From the NCBI GenBank assembly GCA_028728195.1, contig JAQYUY010000140.1, forward strand, positions 1 to 33,544: 33,544 bases of DNA. Direction: 5' to 3'. Each line of letters opens with the position of its first letter. The first letter of the stretch is position 1. The DNA comes from Endozoicomonas sp. (ex Botrylloides leachii) (GTDB taxonomy: Bacteria > Pseudomonadota > Gammaproteobacteria > Pseudomonadales > Endozoicomonadaceae). This document shows positions 7,806-17,548 of the stretch, in pieces. A program made the position numbers and the translations under genes. The notes beneath the pieces are model-generated. The model did not search any database and was not told where the DNA came from. It saw nothing but the letters and a program-made list of their open reading frames with translations.

Positions 7806-9611
7806 TTATTCATCAAGGAAGCTGCGTAAGTGGTCAGATCGAGTAGGGTGCCTTAACTTACGCAATGCCTTAGCCTCTATTTGACGAATACGCTCACGAG
7901 TAACATCAAATTGCTTACCAACCTCCTCAAGGGTGTGGTCAGTGTTCATATCAATGCCAAAACGCATACGTAAAACTTTAGCTTCGCGCGCGGTAAGGCC
8001 AGAAAGTACCTGTCGGGTAGATTCTTTAAGACCAGACCCCGTGGCGCGATCTACTGGTGACTGCATTGCAGCATCTTCAATAAAGTCGCCCAAATGTGAA
8101 TCTTCATCGTCACCGATGGGTGTTTCCATAGAAATGGGTTCTTTGGATATTTTCAAAACTTTACGGATTTTATCTTCTGGCATTTCCATCCGAAGCGCCA
8201 GCTCTTCAGGCGTTGCCTCACGGCCTATTTCTTGAAGCATCTGACGTGAAATACGATTCAATTTGTTGATCGTCTCAATCATATGAACCGGAATACGAAT
8301 GGTGCGTGCTTGGTCGGCAATTGATCGAGTAATAGCCTGCCTAATCCACCAAGTGGCGTAGGTTGAGAATTTATAGCCACGGCGATATTCAAATTTATCG
8401 ACAGCCTTCATCAGACCTATGTTGCCTTCTTGGATAAGATCAAGAAACTGCAAACCACGATTAGTATATTTCTTCGCAATAGAGATCACTAAGCGCAGGT
8501 TAGCCTCAACCATCTCTTTCTTTGCACGGCGAGCACGGGCCTCGCCAAGAGACATTTTACGATTGATATCTTTGATTTGCACTAGGGTTAAAAAAAAGTC
8601 TTTTTCTGTATTAACCAGTTTTTTCTGAGCGCGGAGAATTTCAACACGATATTTCTCAATATTACTGGCATAGCTTTCGTTGCTCGATTTGATCGTGTCA
8701 ACCCAAGCTAAGTTGGTTTCATTAGAAGGAAAGCTTTTTAGGAAAACCTTGCGAGGCATTTTAGTGCGCCGCACACACAATTGCATAATTGTGCGCTCAT
8801 TCTCGCGGATATTATTAAGTGCATTGCGAATACGAAACACCAATAAATCAAAAATACGAGGAACCAACTTAAAAGTAATAAAGATTTCGGCCAAGTCTTC
8901 ATGAGCTTTTTTGGCTTTTTTAGAGTCAAAGCCTTTTTCCTGAATAACGGCCGTTGTTTTTTCTAATTGAACCCGCAGTTTGGTGAAGCGCTCATGGGCT
9001 TCTTCCGGATCAAGACCGCTGGCTTCATCGTCTTCTTCATCGGTAAAACCATCTGCATTAACGCCAGGGGTGACTGTTGGTGCGATAACATCATCTTCAC
9101 CTAGATCAATATAACCGCTTATAAGGTCATTTAGACGCCCTTCCTCCGCGAGAATACGGTCATATTCATCAACAACTATTTGAACAGAACCAGGAAAATA
9201 AGCCAAAGACGACATGACTTCACGCCAGCCTTCTTCAATACGTTTAGCAATCTGAATTTCACCCTCACGGGTCAATAGCTCCACTGTTCCCATCTCACGC
9301 ATATACATGCGTACTGGATCAGTGGTTCGCCCTGCTTCTTGTTCGACAGCCGCAAGAGCCGCTGCGGCTTCTTCGGCCGCCGCCTCATCGGTATCGGCCT
9401 CAGCCATGAGCAAGGTATCCGCATCAGGAGCTGTTTCATAAACACTGATGCCCATATCGTTGATCATGCGGATGATATCTTCGACCTGATCGGGGTCGGA
9501 AATATCCTCCGGTAGATGATCGTTAACTTCCGCATAAGTCAGGTATCCCTGTTCCTTACCGCGGGTAATAAGCTCTTTTAAGCGGGATTGTTGTTGAGAA
9601 TTTGCTGACAT
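7806..9611 (-). CDS. rpoD: RNA polymerase primary sigma factor RpoD (sigma 70)
   Basis: Housekeeping sigma factor of 601 residues. Region 1.1 is at about 1-80. An alanine/acidic linker ([20 protein letters not shown]) leads into region 1.2 ([20 protein letters not shown], about 95-115). A long non-conserved insertion spans about 130-360. Region 2 contains [20 protein letters not shown] and the -10 reading segment [20 protein letters not shown]. Region 4 is [15 protein letters not shown] through [20 protein letters not shown], the -35 reading helix. The ATG has AAAGGG upstream at normal spacing. It lies downstream of dnaG on the same strand, as in the macromolecular synthesis operon, but the 405-base gap suggests its own promoter. 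A clear terminator follows. Complete and intact. Confidence 0.99.
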   Translation of the reverse strand: MSANSQQQSRLKELITRGKEQGYLTYAEVNDHLPEDISDPDQVEDIIRMINDMGISVYETAPDADTLLMAEADTDEAAAEEAAAALAAVEQEAGRTTDPVRMYMREMGTVELLTREGEIQIAKRIEEGWREVMSSLAYFPGSVQIVVDEYDRILAEEGRLNDLISGYIDLGEDDVIAPTVTPGVNADGFTDEEDDEASGLDPEEAHERFTKLRVQLEKTTAVIQEKGFDSKKAKKAHEDLAEIFITFKLVPRIFDLLVFRIRNALNNIRENERTIMQLCVRRTKMPRKVFLKSFPSNETNLAWVDTIKSSNESYASNIEKYRVEILRAQKKLVNTEKDFFLTLVQIKDINRKMSLGEARARRAKKEMVEANLRLVISIAKKYTNRGLQFLDLIQEGNIGLMKAVDKFEYRRGYKFSTYATWWIRQAITRSIADQARTIRIPVHMIETINKLNRISRQMLQEIGREATPEELALRMEMPEDKIRKVLKISKEPISMETPIGDDEDSHLGDFIEDAAMQSPVDRATGSGLKESTRQVLSGLTAREAKVLRMRFGIDMNTDHTLEEVGKQFDVTRERIRQIEAKALRKLRHPTRSDHLRSFLDE

Positions 9612-10016
9612 ATCAACCCTTTAACAACAGCGAAAGTGTAGTGCCGGACGAAAAAAACGTAAACAGGCAATTATAACTCATAAACCGAGAAAGCCACCAT
9701 ATAATAGCTACTGCCCGGTTATTGACGAAACGAGGTACCGGAATGCACTCCATAGCGCAGCCTCCCTTCCTTGGTATTTTCAGACCGGTTTGTAAATATG
9801 CTACGTTCAGAGACATATAAACACAGCAGACCTGTTGCGAAGAGTCGGGTATCAAACTTATTCCTGCTTTAATGCGGCTTATTAATACTAGGCAGAACAA
9901 AAGTCACTAGATTATCCCGCTACTAAGGGTACAATTTTATAAGACTCTGCTAAGTCAACTTGACTTTCACCAAACATAGTGAACTTCAATTATACCTAAT
10001 AATTGCCTTTATGCAG
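9612..10016. other. dnaG-rpoD spacer
   Basis: 405 bases between dnaG and rpoD. A 95-codon minus-strand frame (9613-9900) ends against rpoD but shows no family resemblance, poor composition and no ribosome binding site, so I do not call it. The spacer should contain rpoD promoters. A palindrome, AAGTCAACTTGACTT, sits at 9952-9966. Its role is unknown. Confidence 0.45.
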
Positions 10017-11933
10017 TTATTTTTTTTTCGTATATTGATCAATTAAACGAAACTGTTGGCGTTTTTGTTCCATTAATTGCTTAATTTGATCTCGGTGATT
10101 CGCATTTATTTGCTCAGCACCTGTTATTGATAACTCTTTTTTAAGTATTTCTACTTTCCCTCGGTGGTTATTCTTTTTAGCCTGTTGGCGAATAAAGTCC
10201 AGTGTTTCATGAAATTCTTTTTCATTAACCTGTAAACCAAGGTCAAACATCGCAATCTGTCGCAACCGAAAGCCATAATCCGTGTTATGTTCTCTAGCTA
10301 TCAGTTGAATGGCAGAAAGTTCTGGCGTTCTTTTCAGTGTTTCTAGCAATTTAACAAGAAGGAGACTATCAGTAGAATCATTTTGTTTCAAGTCACTGAT
10401 ATTACTTACACTTTCAGCCAACTTTGTATTACACAGTAGCTGACGTATAGCGTATCCAGCACCACTGATTTTACTGTTTTCTTTTGCTTGCCGCTGAGGC
10501 TTAAATAGCGTGTTTTTTCTCTCAGTCTCCCATGATTGCACCCGCGAAGCAGGTGGGTAGTTATGCTCTGCAATAGGCGTTTTTTTTAGTTGAAGTGTTG
10601 GCTCTGTTGTTGTCATAGGGTCACTGGCTTCATTGCCTGAGAGATGCTGAGCAATCTGGTCAGGATTCAGGCCTGTTAACCCCGCTAGCTTCTGTATCAT
10701 CAATTGCTTAAAAATACCGCTAGGTAGTTTATCTATATAAGGTTGCGCAAGCTTGGTGAACCGGGCTCGCCCATCCATGCTCTGCAAATCAATACCTTCT
10801 TTCAGCCGATTAAAAAGAAAACTATCTATACTTTGGGCATCGGTTTTAATTCTACTTTTGAATGCCTCTACCCCTTCGGCCCTTACTATAGTGTCAGGGT
10901 CTTCCCCTTGAGGTAAAAATAAGAAGCGACTTTGACGACCATCCTCCATAAAACCAAGCGTTGACTCCAAGGCGCGCCATGCCGCCTTTCTGCCGGCATC
11001 ATCGCCATCAAAGCAAAAAATGATCTCCGGCACGATTTTAAATAGACGCTGCATATGTTCAGTTGTGGTTGCTGTACCAAGGGTTGCCACGCTGTTGGTC
11101 AGCCCTTGCTGCGCAAGGGCAATAACATCCATATAACCCTCTACAATAATAATCTGCTTGAGTGAACGATTAGCTTTTCGAGCTTCATAAAGGCCATAAA
11201 GCTCTTTGCTTTTATGAAAAATAGCGGTTTCTGGTGAATTGAGGTATTTAGGTTTACCATCGCCTATTATTCGGCCACCAAAAGCAATATAGCGGCCACG
11301 GCTATCACGAATAGGGAATATAATACGTCCTCTGAATCGATCATAAACCCGGTGGTTGTCTTCATGTTTTACCAGCATTCCTGCTTCAATCAGCTGCTTT
11401 TCTTGTTCATCACTATGAGCAAAGTGGGTTTGCAAATTATCCCAGCCCGGTGGCGCAAAGCCTATACCAAACTGTTGCGATATTTGCCCTGTTAAACCAC
11501 GACCTTTCAAGTAATTAATTGCTTTAGATGATTGCTCATGCTCTCTCAGTTGCTGCTGGAAAAACTCAGTGGTTTTTTCCAGCAGGACGTACAAATTCGA
11601 GTGTTCGGCTTGTTTACTGTGGTTATAATTTTGCTCTTTAGGAACATCCAAACCCAATTGCCCAGCAAGATGATCAACAGCTTCAAGAAAATCCATATGA
11701 TCAAAATCCATAATAAACCCAAGTGCATTACCGCTGGCGCCGCAGCCAAAGCAGTAATAAAACTGTTTATCAGGACTGACAGTAAATGAAGGTGTTTTCT
11801 CTTTATGAAAAGGGCAGCAGGCAGAATAGTTACGGCCCGTTTTTTTTAGTTTCACCCGATTGTCAATGACATCTACGATATCCAATCTGGATAATAGGTC
11901 ATCGATAAAAGGTTGTGGAATACGTCCTGCCAT
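10017..11933 (-). CDS. dnaG: DNA primase DnaG
   Basis: Replicative primase of 638 residues that makes RNA primers at the fork together with the DnaB helicase (also in this window, at 26.5 kb). The N-terminal zinc-binding domain has Cys40, His43, Cys61 and Cys64 in CCPFHKEKTPSF..YYCFGCGASG. The TOPRIM catalytic core is at about 255-345, with VEGYMDVIALAQQG and FCFDGDDAGRKAAWRA carrying the acidic metal ligands. The C-terminal region from about 500 is the helicase-interaction domain. The start at 11933 gives the expected MAGRIPQPFIDDLLSRLDIV but lacks an obvious Shine-Dalgarno. In most relatives rpsU sits just upstream; here a dispersed repeat and a hypothetical gene are found instead. Confidence 0.98.
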   Translation of the reverse strand: MAGRIPQPFIDDLLSRLDIVDVIDNRVKLKKTGRNYSACCPFHKEKTPSFTVSPDKQFYYCFGCGASGNALGFIMDFDHMDFLEAVDHLAGQLGLDVPKEQNYNHSKQAEHSNLYVLLEKTTEFFQQQLREHEQSSKAINYLKGRGLTGQISQQFGIGFAPPGWDNLQTHFAHSDEQEKQLIEAGMLVKHEDNHRVYDRFRGRIIFPIRDSRGRYIAFGGRIIGDGKPKYLNSPETAIFHKSKELYGLYEARKANRSLKQIIIVEGYMDVIALAQQGLTNSVATLGTATTTEHMQRLFKIVPEIIFCFDGDDAGRKAAWRALESTLGFMEDGRQSRFLFLPQGEDPDTIVRAEGVEAFKSRIKTDAQSIDSFLFNRLKEGIDLQSMDGRARFTKLAQPYIDKLPSGIFKQLMIQKLAGLTGLNPDQIAQHLSGNEASDPMTTTEPTLQLKKTPIAEHNYPPASRVQSWETERKNTLFKPQRQAKENSKISGAGYAIRQLLCNTKLAESVSNISDLKQNDSTDSLLLVKLLETLKRTPELSAIQLIAREHNTDYGFRLRQIAMFDLGLQVNEKEFHETLDFIRQQAKKNNHRGKVEILKKELSITGAEQINANHRDQIKQLMEQKRQQFRLIDQYTKKK

Positions 11934-12329
11934 GGTTGAGTCAAATAATCTGGTTGTGGTGTAGACCTTCTATGCTAACACTGGTTTGATTGGCCGTCAG
12001 CAGCGCTCTGTTAGAAACTATCAGTGAGCTCATTATACCAATCGTACTTTCTAACTCCCGTGCTAAGCATGCCAACATAGTGCTGATGATTGGGTGGTCA
12101 GCGCAATAGCGTAGTCAAAAGATTTGATTAGTATTAGTCCCCAAAATAACTCTCACCGACAGCCCCTAATATACATCAGTGCACGCCATGTCCAGAATAC
12201 AATTTACGGTATTGTTTTCTGGTATACTGTGATCCTCAATCGCCATGACAAGCTAAGTCTTAAAAGATTGATGTCTGATGTAAATTTCTATTATGTCAGT
12301 ACTATCTTGATTCGTTGTGAGAATAGCAG
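11934..12329. other. Upstream region of dnaG with repeat copy E
   Basis: About 396 bases upstream of dnaG. It holds repeat copy E and no supported gene. A 69-codon plus-strand frame at 12124-12333 overlaps the end of the hypothetical gene and looks random. rpsU is not here. Confidence 0.45.
12034..12136 (+). repeat. Dispersed palindromic-ended repeat, copy E
   Basis: Starts TATACCAATCGTACTTTCTA then ACTCCCGTGCTAAGCATG and ends GCGCAATAGCGTAGTCAAAA then GATTTGATTAGTATTA, in the same orientation as the copy at 28927. At about 103 bp it lacks the GAGTAATAG..GCTATTGCGAA middle block. It lies 100 bases upstream of the dnaG start and could overlap dnaG transcription signals. Confidence 0.7.
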
Positions 12330-12689
12330 CTAAGCTGGTACCTCGGGCACTGGTGAAGATACCTTCCATGAACTAAGGTCCTTATTAAGTTCGACCAGCC
12401 TTTCACGTCGTAAATCATGGCTCCAGTTGGTCACAACCTGCTTTAGATGATCATTAAGAATACAGTTAATCGCCTTTTTTACACACTGTTTCTCAAAATC
12501 GTAGGTGCTCATATCAGGGGTATAAGGCACACTTAGGTCATAAAGTGCTGCTACCAAGTGCCCATCATCTAGCAGGGTAACATCATAGCGTATGTTATCA
12601 TGCTTATCTTTTGCATTATGGCACAATTGCAGAAATGATATTTCAAAGGTTTCCCGTCGCCAACTAAAAAAATGTGAGGTTGTCATCAT
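12330..12689 (-). CDS. Hypothetical protein
   Basis: 119-residue soluble protein I do not recognise. The ATG at 12687-12689 is preceded by GAGGGAAAT at good spacing, which supports it as a real gene. The sequence has mixed alpha/beta character: a likely beta segment NIRYDVTLLDDGHLVAALYD (about 33-52), then helices around 60-105 with a basic patch HDLRRERLVELNK. There is no signal peptide, membrane segment or cysteine motif. It lies 120 bases downstream of purC on the same strand and might be cotranscribed. Nothing in the sequence gives a function. Confidence 0.6.
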   Translation of the reverse strand: MMTTSHFFSWRRETFEISFLQLCHNAKDKHDNIRYDVTLLDDGHLVAALYDLSVPYTPDMSTYDFEKQCVKKAINCILNDHLKQVVTNWSHDLRRERLVELNKDLSSWKVSSPVPEVPA

Positions 12690-12809
12690 ATTTCCCTCTT
12701 ATTTATAGATTTAAACAGCGGCTTTTTTTCTCTGCTTTCCTTAGATAGCGTACTGAGCTAACTGGTGCGTTATATCCTGTTCCCGCACCTTGACACACCG
12801 TGCAATAAT

Positions 12810-13916
12810 CTAATCTTCAATCAAACCATAATTATTCTTTAGTTCATGAATAATCTCTGCTCTGGGGTTTTCAGGCAAAGTAAGGCGTTGTCTAGTAATT
12901 GTTTCAGCAATATTAAGATAAATGGTTGCTGTTTCCATAAGCATTTTTTTGGGCAATGCTTTGTTTCTCGCCAGAGCCCGTCGTTCATCCATGCGTTGAT
13001 TATTCAGTAACAACTTTGGATCAGGTACGTAATTCAATAGCAGCTGACGAAACGTTTCTTTAGAGTTCTCAACTATATTTCCCTGACGGTAAGAAGGGTC
13101 ATCCCAAATGCGTGATGAATCAGGAGTGCCTACTTCATCAAGGTAGATAAGCTTTTCTTGTCCATTTTTATCGGTCACATAACCGAATTCGAACTTGGTA
13201 TCGACAAATATCTGATCCTGTTTTGATAAAGCGGCGCTGATCAGATTAAAACCGGCCTTCAGCAACGTTTCATAATGATCAATATCATGTGGTGACTGAA
13301 AATTGAAGGCACGGTAATTAGCTACAATATCAGCACGGGTGATGTTTACATCATCCTTTTCCGGTACGCCAGGAATGCCTTTTAAAATACCTTTTGTGGA
13401 AGGGGTGATCAGGATATCATCTAGCTTTTGATTTTTTGCAAGACCATCAGGCAAGACAAGGCCGCAAAAGCTGCGCTCCCCTTGCTCATAACTGCGCCAC
13501 ATGGAGCCAGTGATATATTGGCGGCAAATAGCTTCAATTTTAACGGGCAAGGCTTTCTGAACAATCCAAACCAATGGATGGGGAATATCTAAGATATGGC
13601 TATCTGCCAATCCATGGTGACGAAACTGTTTGAACCAGTAGCTAGAGATAGCATTAAGCGCCGCACCTTTACCGGGCACGCCATTCATCCCCTCTTCACC
13701 TCGCCAAATACAATCAAAAGCTGAGATACGATCACTGATTATCATAATGGCCAGTGAGGCATCCGGCGCAACATCATAGCCTCTTTCCAGAATCAGCCGC
13801 TTACTATCCGTTTCAGTAAGCCAATAAACAGACCGCACCTTACCACTATGAACAGGCTGATCGGTGCGAATGGGTAAGTTATTGCTGATTGCTAAGATGT
13901 TATTGGCATCAATCAT
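12810..13916 (-). CDS. purC: SAICAR synthetase PurC
   Basis: Phosphoribosylaminoimidazole-succinocarboxamide synthase, which joins CAIR and aspartate using ATP in de novo purine synthesis. I chose the ATG at 13914-13916, giving 368 residues, the length of the longer PurC form found in vibrios and relatives rather than the ~237-residue E. coli form. The frame opens 25 codons earlier (13991), but that extension is not family-like. Motifs are [11 protein letters not shown] near the N-terminus (ATP loop), [13 protein letters not shown], the substrate-binding [29 protein letters not shown] and [15 protein letters not shown] weak AGGG lies ten bases upstream. It stands alone on the minus strand ahead of the hypothetical gene. 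Confidence 0.95.
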   Translation of the reverse strand: MIDANNILAISNNLPIRTDQPVHSGKVRSVYWLTETDSKRLILERGYDVAPDASLAIMIISDRISAFDCIWRGEEGMNGVPGKGAALNAISSYWFKQFRHHGLADSHILDIPHPLVWIVQKALPVKIEAICRQYITGSMWRSYEQGERSFCGLVLPDGLAKNQKLDDILITPSTKGILKGIPGVPEKDDVNITRADIVANYRAFNFQSPHDIDHYETLLKAGFNLISAALSKQDQIFVDTKFEFGYVTDKNGQEKLIYLDEVGTPDSSRIWDDPSYRQGNIVENSKETFRQLLLNYVPDPKLLLNNQRMDERRALARNKALPKKMLMETATIYLNIAETITRQRLTLPENPRAEIIHELKNNYGLIED

Positions 13917-14310
13917 GGGTAAATACCCTACTATTTGGGAATTATCAACAACGCAACATGGCCCAGTTCTTGCGAAATCTGGATCTAACACTCGCTTGTG
14001 TTTTGCTCTTCAGTAACGTTCAGATCAAACTGCCGTGTAGCTGAAACGATAGATAATCAGGCGCGTATGAAGTTTCTGGGATAAACAGCGATACTAGCAG
14101 ATTATAGCCAGCATTGTCAGAACAACACAGGTACTCATCAAGATCAGCTAGGTTAGTAATAATATCTTGAATGAGCTATTGAAAGCCCTGAGATTATGCG
14201 CACCATAAGCTTTGCCAGCACAAGCAAGCCCAGCCTACATCTATCGCGTTTATCCTGTTGATCAGGGCAGTTAGAATGTACAATGGGTATAACCATCACA
14301 ATGAATCGCT
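13917..14310. other. Divergent purC/amidase region
   Basis: 394 bases between divergent purC and the amidase gene. The right half (about 14190-14294) resembles a decayed copy of the dispersed repeat. No gene or RNA was recognised, and no purine-responsive element could be identified. Confidence 0.4.
14190..14294 (-). repeat. Probable decayed dispersed repeat, copy I
   Basis: The end TGATCAGGGCAGTTAGAATG then TACAATGGGTATAACC matches the right end of copy A (TGATGAGGGTGGTTAGAAAA then CATGG). Upstream words TTATGCGCACCATAAGC and CCAGCAC recall copy C. The left terminus is not visible. It ends just before the amidase start. Confidence 0.4.
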
Positions 14311-14967
14311 ATGAACATTATCAGGATGCCAACGCCAAATAAAGATAACTGGGAAATCCCGGTAGATTATCTTCTCCTACATTATACAGCAGTAGACATA
14401 CAAGAAACATTAGCTATATTTATGAGGCTAGGTGGCATTGTGTCTGCCCATCTTGTTATCGACATCGATGGCTCTGTATATGAACTAATTGATTGCCTTG
14501 ATGGAAGAACGTTAAGAGGTCGCCACGCAGGACCAAGCACTTGGCAAGATGGCAATAAAACGTGGGAAAAATTCAACGATTTTTCCATCGGCATTGAGTT
14601 AGTTAATTATAACGGTAATATTTTTCCTTATTCTCCTGCTCAATATAAAGCGCTTATTTTAATTGTTAAGCGGCTGCAAAGACACTACCCTAAATTAAAC
14701 GACTGTAATCGATTTCTTGGACATGAGCATGTGGCTGGTTTTCGTGGGAAAGCTGATCCGGGCATCTGTTTTGACTGGCAGCTTTTGTTTGATCAATGTT
14801 TTGAAGCACAGAAGAAACGCCCTGTGCGCACAGCGGTTTGTCCAGCCTCTCTTCAGCAAACATTAGTAGCATTTAAGCATTTTGAACCAGAAAAAAAACA
14901 AGAAAAGTCAGCTTACTGGAAGGGCATTAGCCATATTACTGAGTCAACTATTAAGCTGCTTTCTTAA
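14311..14967 (+). CDS. AmpD-like N-acetylmuramoyl-L-alanine amidase
   Basis: Zinc amidase of the Amidase_2 (AmpD/PGRP) family, 218 residues, which cleaves the bond between muramic acid and L-alanine in muropeptides. The zinc ligands fit His24 (LLLHYTA), His138 (LGHEHV) and Asp149 (KADPG). Glu96 (GIELVN) and Lys147 match the AmpD catalytic pair. There is no signal peptide, so a cytoplasmic recycling role is likely, although AmpD itself is about 183 residues. The extra ~50 residues at the C-terminus are basic and of unknown role. The ATG at 14311 has no clear Shine-Dalgarno; ATG 14326 is a weaker alternative. It stands alone. Family is secure; whether it is true AmpD is not. Confidence 0.85.
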   Translation: MNIIRMPTPNKDNWEIPVDYLLLHYTAVDIQETLAIFMRLGGIVSAHLVIDIDGSVYELIDCLDGRTLRGRHAGPSTWQDGNKTWEKFNDFSIGIELVNYNGNIFPYSPAQYKALILIVKRLQRHYPKLNDCNRFLGHEHVAGFRGKADPGICFDWQLLFDQCFEAQKKRPVRTAVCPASLQQTLVAFKHFEPEKKQEKSAYWKGISHITESTIKLLS

Positions 14968-15338
14968 AGTGTAATCCAGATTCATTGCGTTGTTATAACA
15001 TATAAATTGTATATTTTTAGGAATATTGCTTGATCTTTTCCATTGCTCATGGATATGTTTGGCAGTGTCAAGTTTCTTTGGTATAGACTGAGCACATTGT
15101 TTAACTCAGGTGTATAGTTCATTGGTGAAAGCTCTTGGGCCAGAATATACCATAACCTCCCTTGGCCATTGTTCAGCTATTTTGTCATCTCAGAAAAATT
15201 AGAAAACAAATGTCATATAAAATAGTACGGTATTGCACGAAGTTTTCCTCAGATAACAAGGACGAGCTAACATTGTAGAGCCTGTTTGTGAGATATCTAG
15301 CGGGTATAATAGACAATCCTTAGTAAGGAAATAGACCG
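14968..15338. other. Amidase-symporter spacer with symporter leader
   Basis: About 370 bases without a gene. TATAAT at 15305-15310, 28 bases before the symporter ATG, is a good -10 candidate but no good -35 lies at 16-18 bases. AAGGA precedes the symporter ATG at normal spacing. No repeat copy was recognised. Confidence 0.4.
15305..15310 (+). promoter_or_regulatory. Candidate -10 box for the symporter gene
   Basis: Perfect TATAAT, with a start point expected about 20 bases before the ATG at 15339. The -35 region (CTGTTT or TGTTTG) is poor, so an activator may be needed or the call may be wrong. Confidence 0.3.
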
Positions 15339-16694
15339 ATGGTATTTATTACTCAAGTAGTAACAGCAATACATAACATCGTCTGGGGGCCAGTTATGCT
15401 GGTTCTTATTCTTGGTGTTGGTATTTTCCTAACGATTGGATTGAGGTTAATTCCATTACGAAAATTACGGTATGGATTTCGATTACTGTTTGCAACCGAT
15501 AAGCATAAAAAAGACGGAGATATTCCAGCTTTTCAAGCGCTAATGACAGCTTTATCAGCAACTGTCGGTACCGGTAATATTGCTGGCGTTGCTACTGCTA
15601 TTTTTCTTGGAGGCCCCGGTGCTTTATTTTGGATGTGGTGTACTGCTCTGGTAGGTATGGCGACTAAATACTCTGAGGCGGTGCTAGCGGTTAAATACCG
15701 TGATGTGAACCAAGAAGGCAGTTATGTTGGTGGACCGATGTATTACATTAAAAAAGGATTGGGCCCTCGCTGGGTCTGGCTGGCTGCTTTGTTTGCTTTA
15801 TTTGGATCTATTGCAGGGTTTGGCATAGGTAATACAGTGCAAGCAAACTCTGTAGCCAATGTATTGCATAATGCATTTGGCATTCCTGTATGGATTACAG
15901 GTCTCGTTCTAATGGGACTGGTTGCAGCAGTTCTTATCGGTGGCATAAAACGCATTGGTGCTGTCGCCGCAGCGCTGGTGCCTTTTATGACGATATCTTA
16001 TCTCATCGCATCATTGGTTGTTTTGATTATTAATTCAAGCGCTATTCCTGATGCTTTTGCTCTAATTTTTACCCATGCTTTTTCGCCTATTGCTGCTCAG
16101 GGTGGTTTTGCTGGGGCTGCCGTATCAATGGCTATTCGCTTAGGTGTTGCTAGAGGTGTTTTTTCTAATGAAGCGGGTCTTGGCTCTGCTCCTATTGCGC
16201 ATGCAGCGGCAAAGACTAACGAGCCTGTCCAGCAGGGCTTAATTGCTATGTTAGGCACTTTTATTGACACCATTATTATTTGTACTTTAACGGGTCTGGT
16301 GATTGTAACTTCTGGTCTATGGACTTCTGGCGTATCTGGAGCTGCATTGACATCTAATGCGTTTAGCGCAGCACTGCCTGGGGCAGGGCAGGTTATAGTG
16401 GCAATTGCTCTGGCGATTTTTGCCTTTACCACCATGCTTGGCTGGAGTTATTACGGTGAACGGTGCGTGACATATTTATTTGGCATTCGCTGGGTTACGG
16501 CTTATCGCTTACTATGGATTATTATGGTGCCTGTTGGCGCTACTATGAGCCTTAACTTCGTTTGGCTGGTAGCTGATACGCTTAATGCTATGATGGCCAT
16601 ACCAAATCTCATTGCGCTGACTTTATTAGGTCCAGTGGTTTTTCATGTAACAAGAGCTTATTTTAAAAAAGCATCATCGAATAAACCTGAATAA
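15339..16694 (+). CDS. Alanine/glycine:cation symporter (AGCS family)
   Basis: Sodium-coupled amino acid uptake protein of 451 residues, spanning the inner membrane about 10-11 times. Family motifs include FQALMTALSATVGTGNIAGV (about 67-86), the GGPGALFWMW stretch after it, EGSYVGGPMYYIKKGLG (about 126-142), GVFSNEAGLGSAPIAHAAA (about 271-289) and GWSYYGERC (about 368-376). This is the AlsT/DagA/YaaJ type, which carries alanine or glycine. The ATG at 15339 follows AAGGA. It stands alone, converging on the TfoX-domain gene. Alanine dehydrogenase at 0.8 kb could use imported alanine (inference). Complete and intact. Confidence 0.93.
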   Translation: MVFITQVVTAIHNIVWGPVMLVLILGVGIFLTIGLRLIPLRKLRYGFRLLFATDKHKKDGDIPAFQALMTALSATVGTGNIAGVATAIFLGGPGALFWMWCTALVGMATKYSEAVLAVKYRDVNQEGSYVGGPMYYIKKGLGPRWVWLAALFALFGSIAGFGIGNTVQANSVANVLHNAFGIPVWITGLVLMGLVAAVLIGGIKRIGAVAAALVPFMTISYLIASLVVLIINSSAIPDAFALIFTHAFSPIAAQGGFAGAAVSMAIRLGVARGVFSNEAGLGSAPIAHAAAKTNEPVQQGLIAMLGTFIDTIIICTLTGLVIVTSGLWTSGVSGAALTSNAFSAALPGAGQVIVAIALAIFAFTTMLGWSYYGERCVTYLFGIRWVTAYRLLWIIMVPVGATMSLNFVWLVADTLNAMMAIPNLIALTLLGPVVFHVTRAYFKKASSNKPE

Positions 16695-16779
16695 TTAATC
16701 AATTGAATGAGTTGGTTAGTATGTTCTACGCGCCCTATCAGAAAAAATTAGCGGATAAGCTTTATTTTTCAAAGTAGGG

Positions 16780-16904
16780 GCGTAAACATGCGACTCCAGC
16801 GCGGGGGGATGATGAGTAATAGCACGGCTATTGCGAAGAGTGTCAATGTGAAGCTAGTGTTAGGGGCTGTGCAATAGCGTAGCTAGAAAAGATAGTTGGT
16901 ATTA
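16780..16904 (+). repeat. Dispersed palindromic-ended repeat, copy F
   Basis: Contains GATGAGTAATAGCACGGCTA then TTGCGAAGAGTGTCAA, AAGCTAGTGTTAGG, GCAATAGCGTAGCTAGAAAA and the right end GATAGTTGGTATTA, in the orientation of the copy at 28927. The left terminus is decayed. It sits between the convergent symporter and TfoX-domain genes. Confidence 0.65.
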
Positions 16905-16974
16905 TAAACTGGTATTGAAAAGCTTACCTAAAAATGTGCTCGGAAGATGCTTACTTTCTCACGCAGAAAATCTA

Positions 16975-17250
16975 TTAAAATTTATTCATATGATTGCTAA
17001 GGTGATGAACTTTTCTCAATAGCTGCGTTTTATAGTCTGAACTCAATTCATTCCAGTGCGTATTGATTAACGCGCCCTCAAGAGCATATAACAATACTTT
17101 CGATACCTTAAAACCGCGATCACGCACTTTACAATAAGTTGCAACTGATCCGTTAGCTCTCAACTGATCGGGGGTTTTAATGCCCACGGCGTTAAGCCAT
17201 TGCACAGATGTTTTGCCAAGATTTTTCAGCCCAATTAGATCATTAGACAT
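16975..17250 (-). CDS. TfoX C-terminal domain protein
   Basis: 91-residue protein matching the C-terminal domain of TfoX/Sxy competence regulators, a helix-hairpin-helix-like fold. The family opening LIGLKNLGKTSVQWLNAVGIKTPDQLR is plain, and the rest (YALEGALINTHWNELS) fits. The N-terminal TfoX domain is absent, as in many stand-alone members. The ATG at 17250 is preceded by GGGAAT. In full-length Sxy/TfoX the protein drives competence genes with CRP; a stand-alone C-terminal domain has no established function. It is cytoplasmic, with no operon partner; the neighbouring symporter converges on it. Confidence 0.85.
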   Translation of the reverse strand: MSNDLIGLKNLGKTSVQWLNAVGIKTPDQLRANGSVATYCKVRDRGFKVSKVLLYALEGALINTHWNELSSDYKTQLLRKVHHLSNHMNKF

Positions 17251-17548
17251 GCCGATTCCCTAAATAAAAATACCGCTTGCATAGTAATAGATAACTAATT
17301 AAAAAATAAGTATTTTTTTAAGGATAGACGTTGTTTAGCAGTTTTCTAAATTTTAATAGAAAGTTTTTAGCAACTAGTGGTGGTTTTTTAAAACAAGTTA
17401 AGAAATAACAGTTACCTAAAAATAGTTAGTATTACTTAAACTATCAAAACTTTATAATAAAATAACAAAATATTATTTTTTATTGACGCTTGTCTTATAT
17501 AATTTTTTGCTATCGATTACTTGCCTGAGGTTTATGAATCTAAATGGT

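Noticed and set aside
9613..9900. 95-codon minus-strand frame ending just before rpoD
   Set aside because: No ribosome binding site, no family resemblance, odd composition; more likely the rpoD leader.
12124..12333. 69-codon plus-strand frame upstream of dnaG
   Set aside because: Begins within repeat copy E and overlaps the hypothetical gene; no start signal or resemblance.
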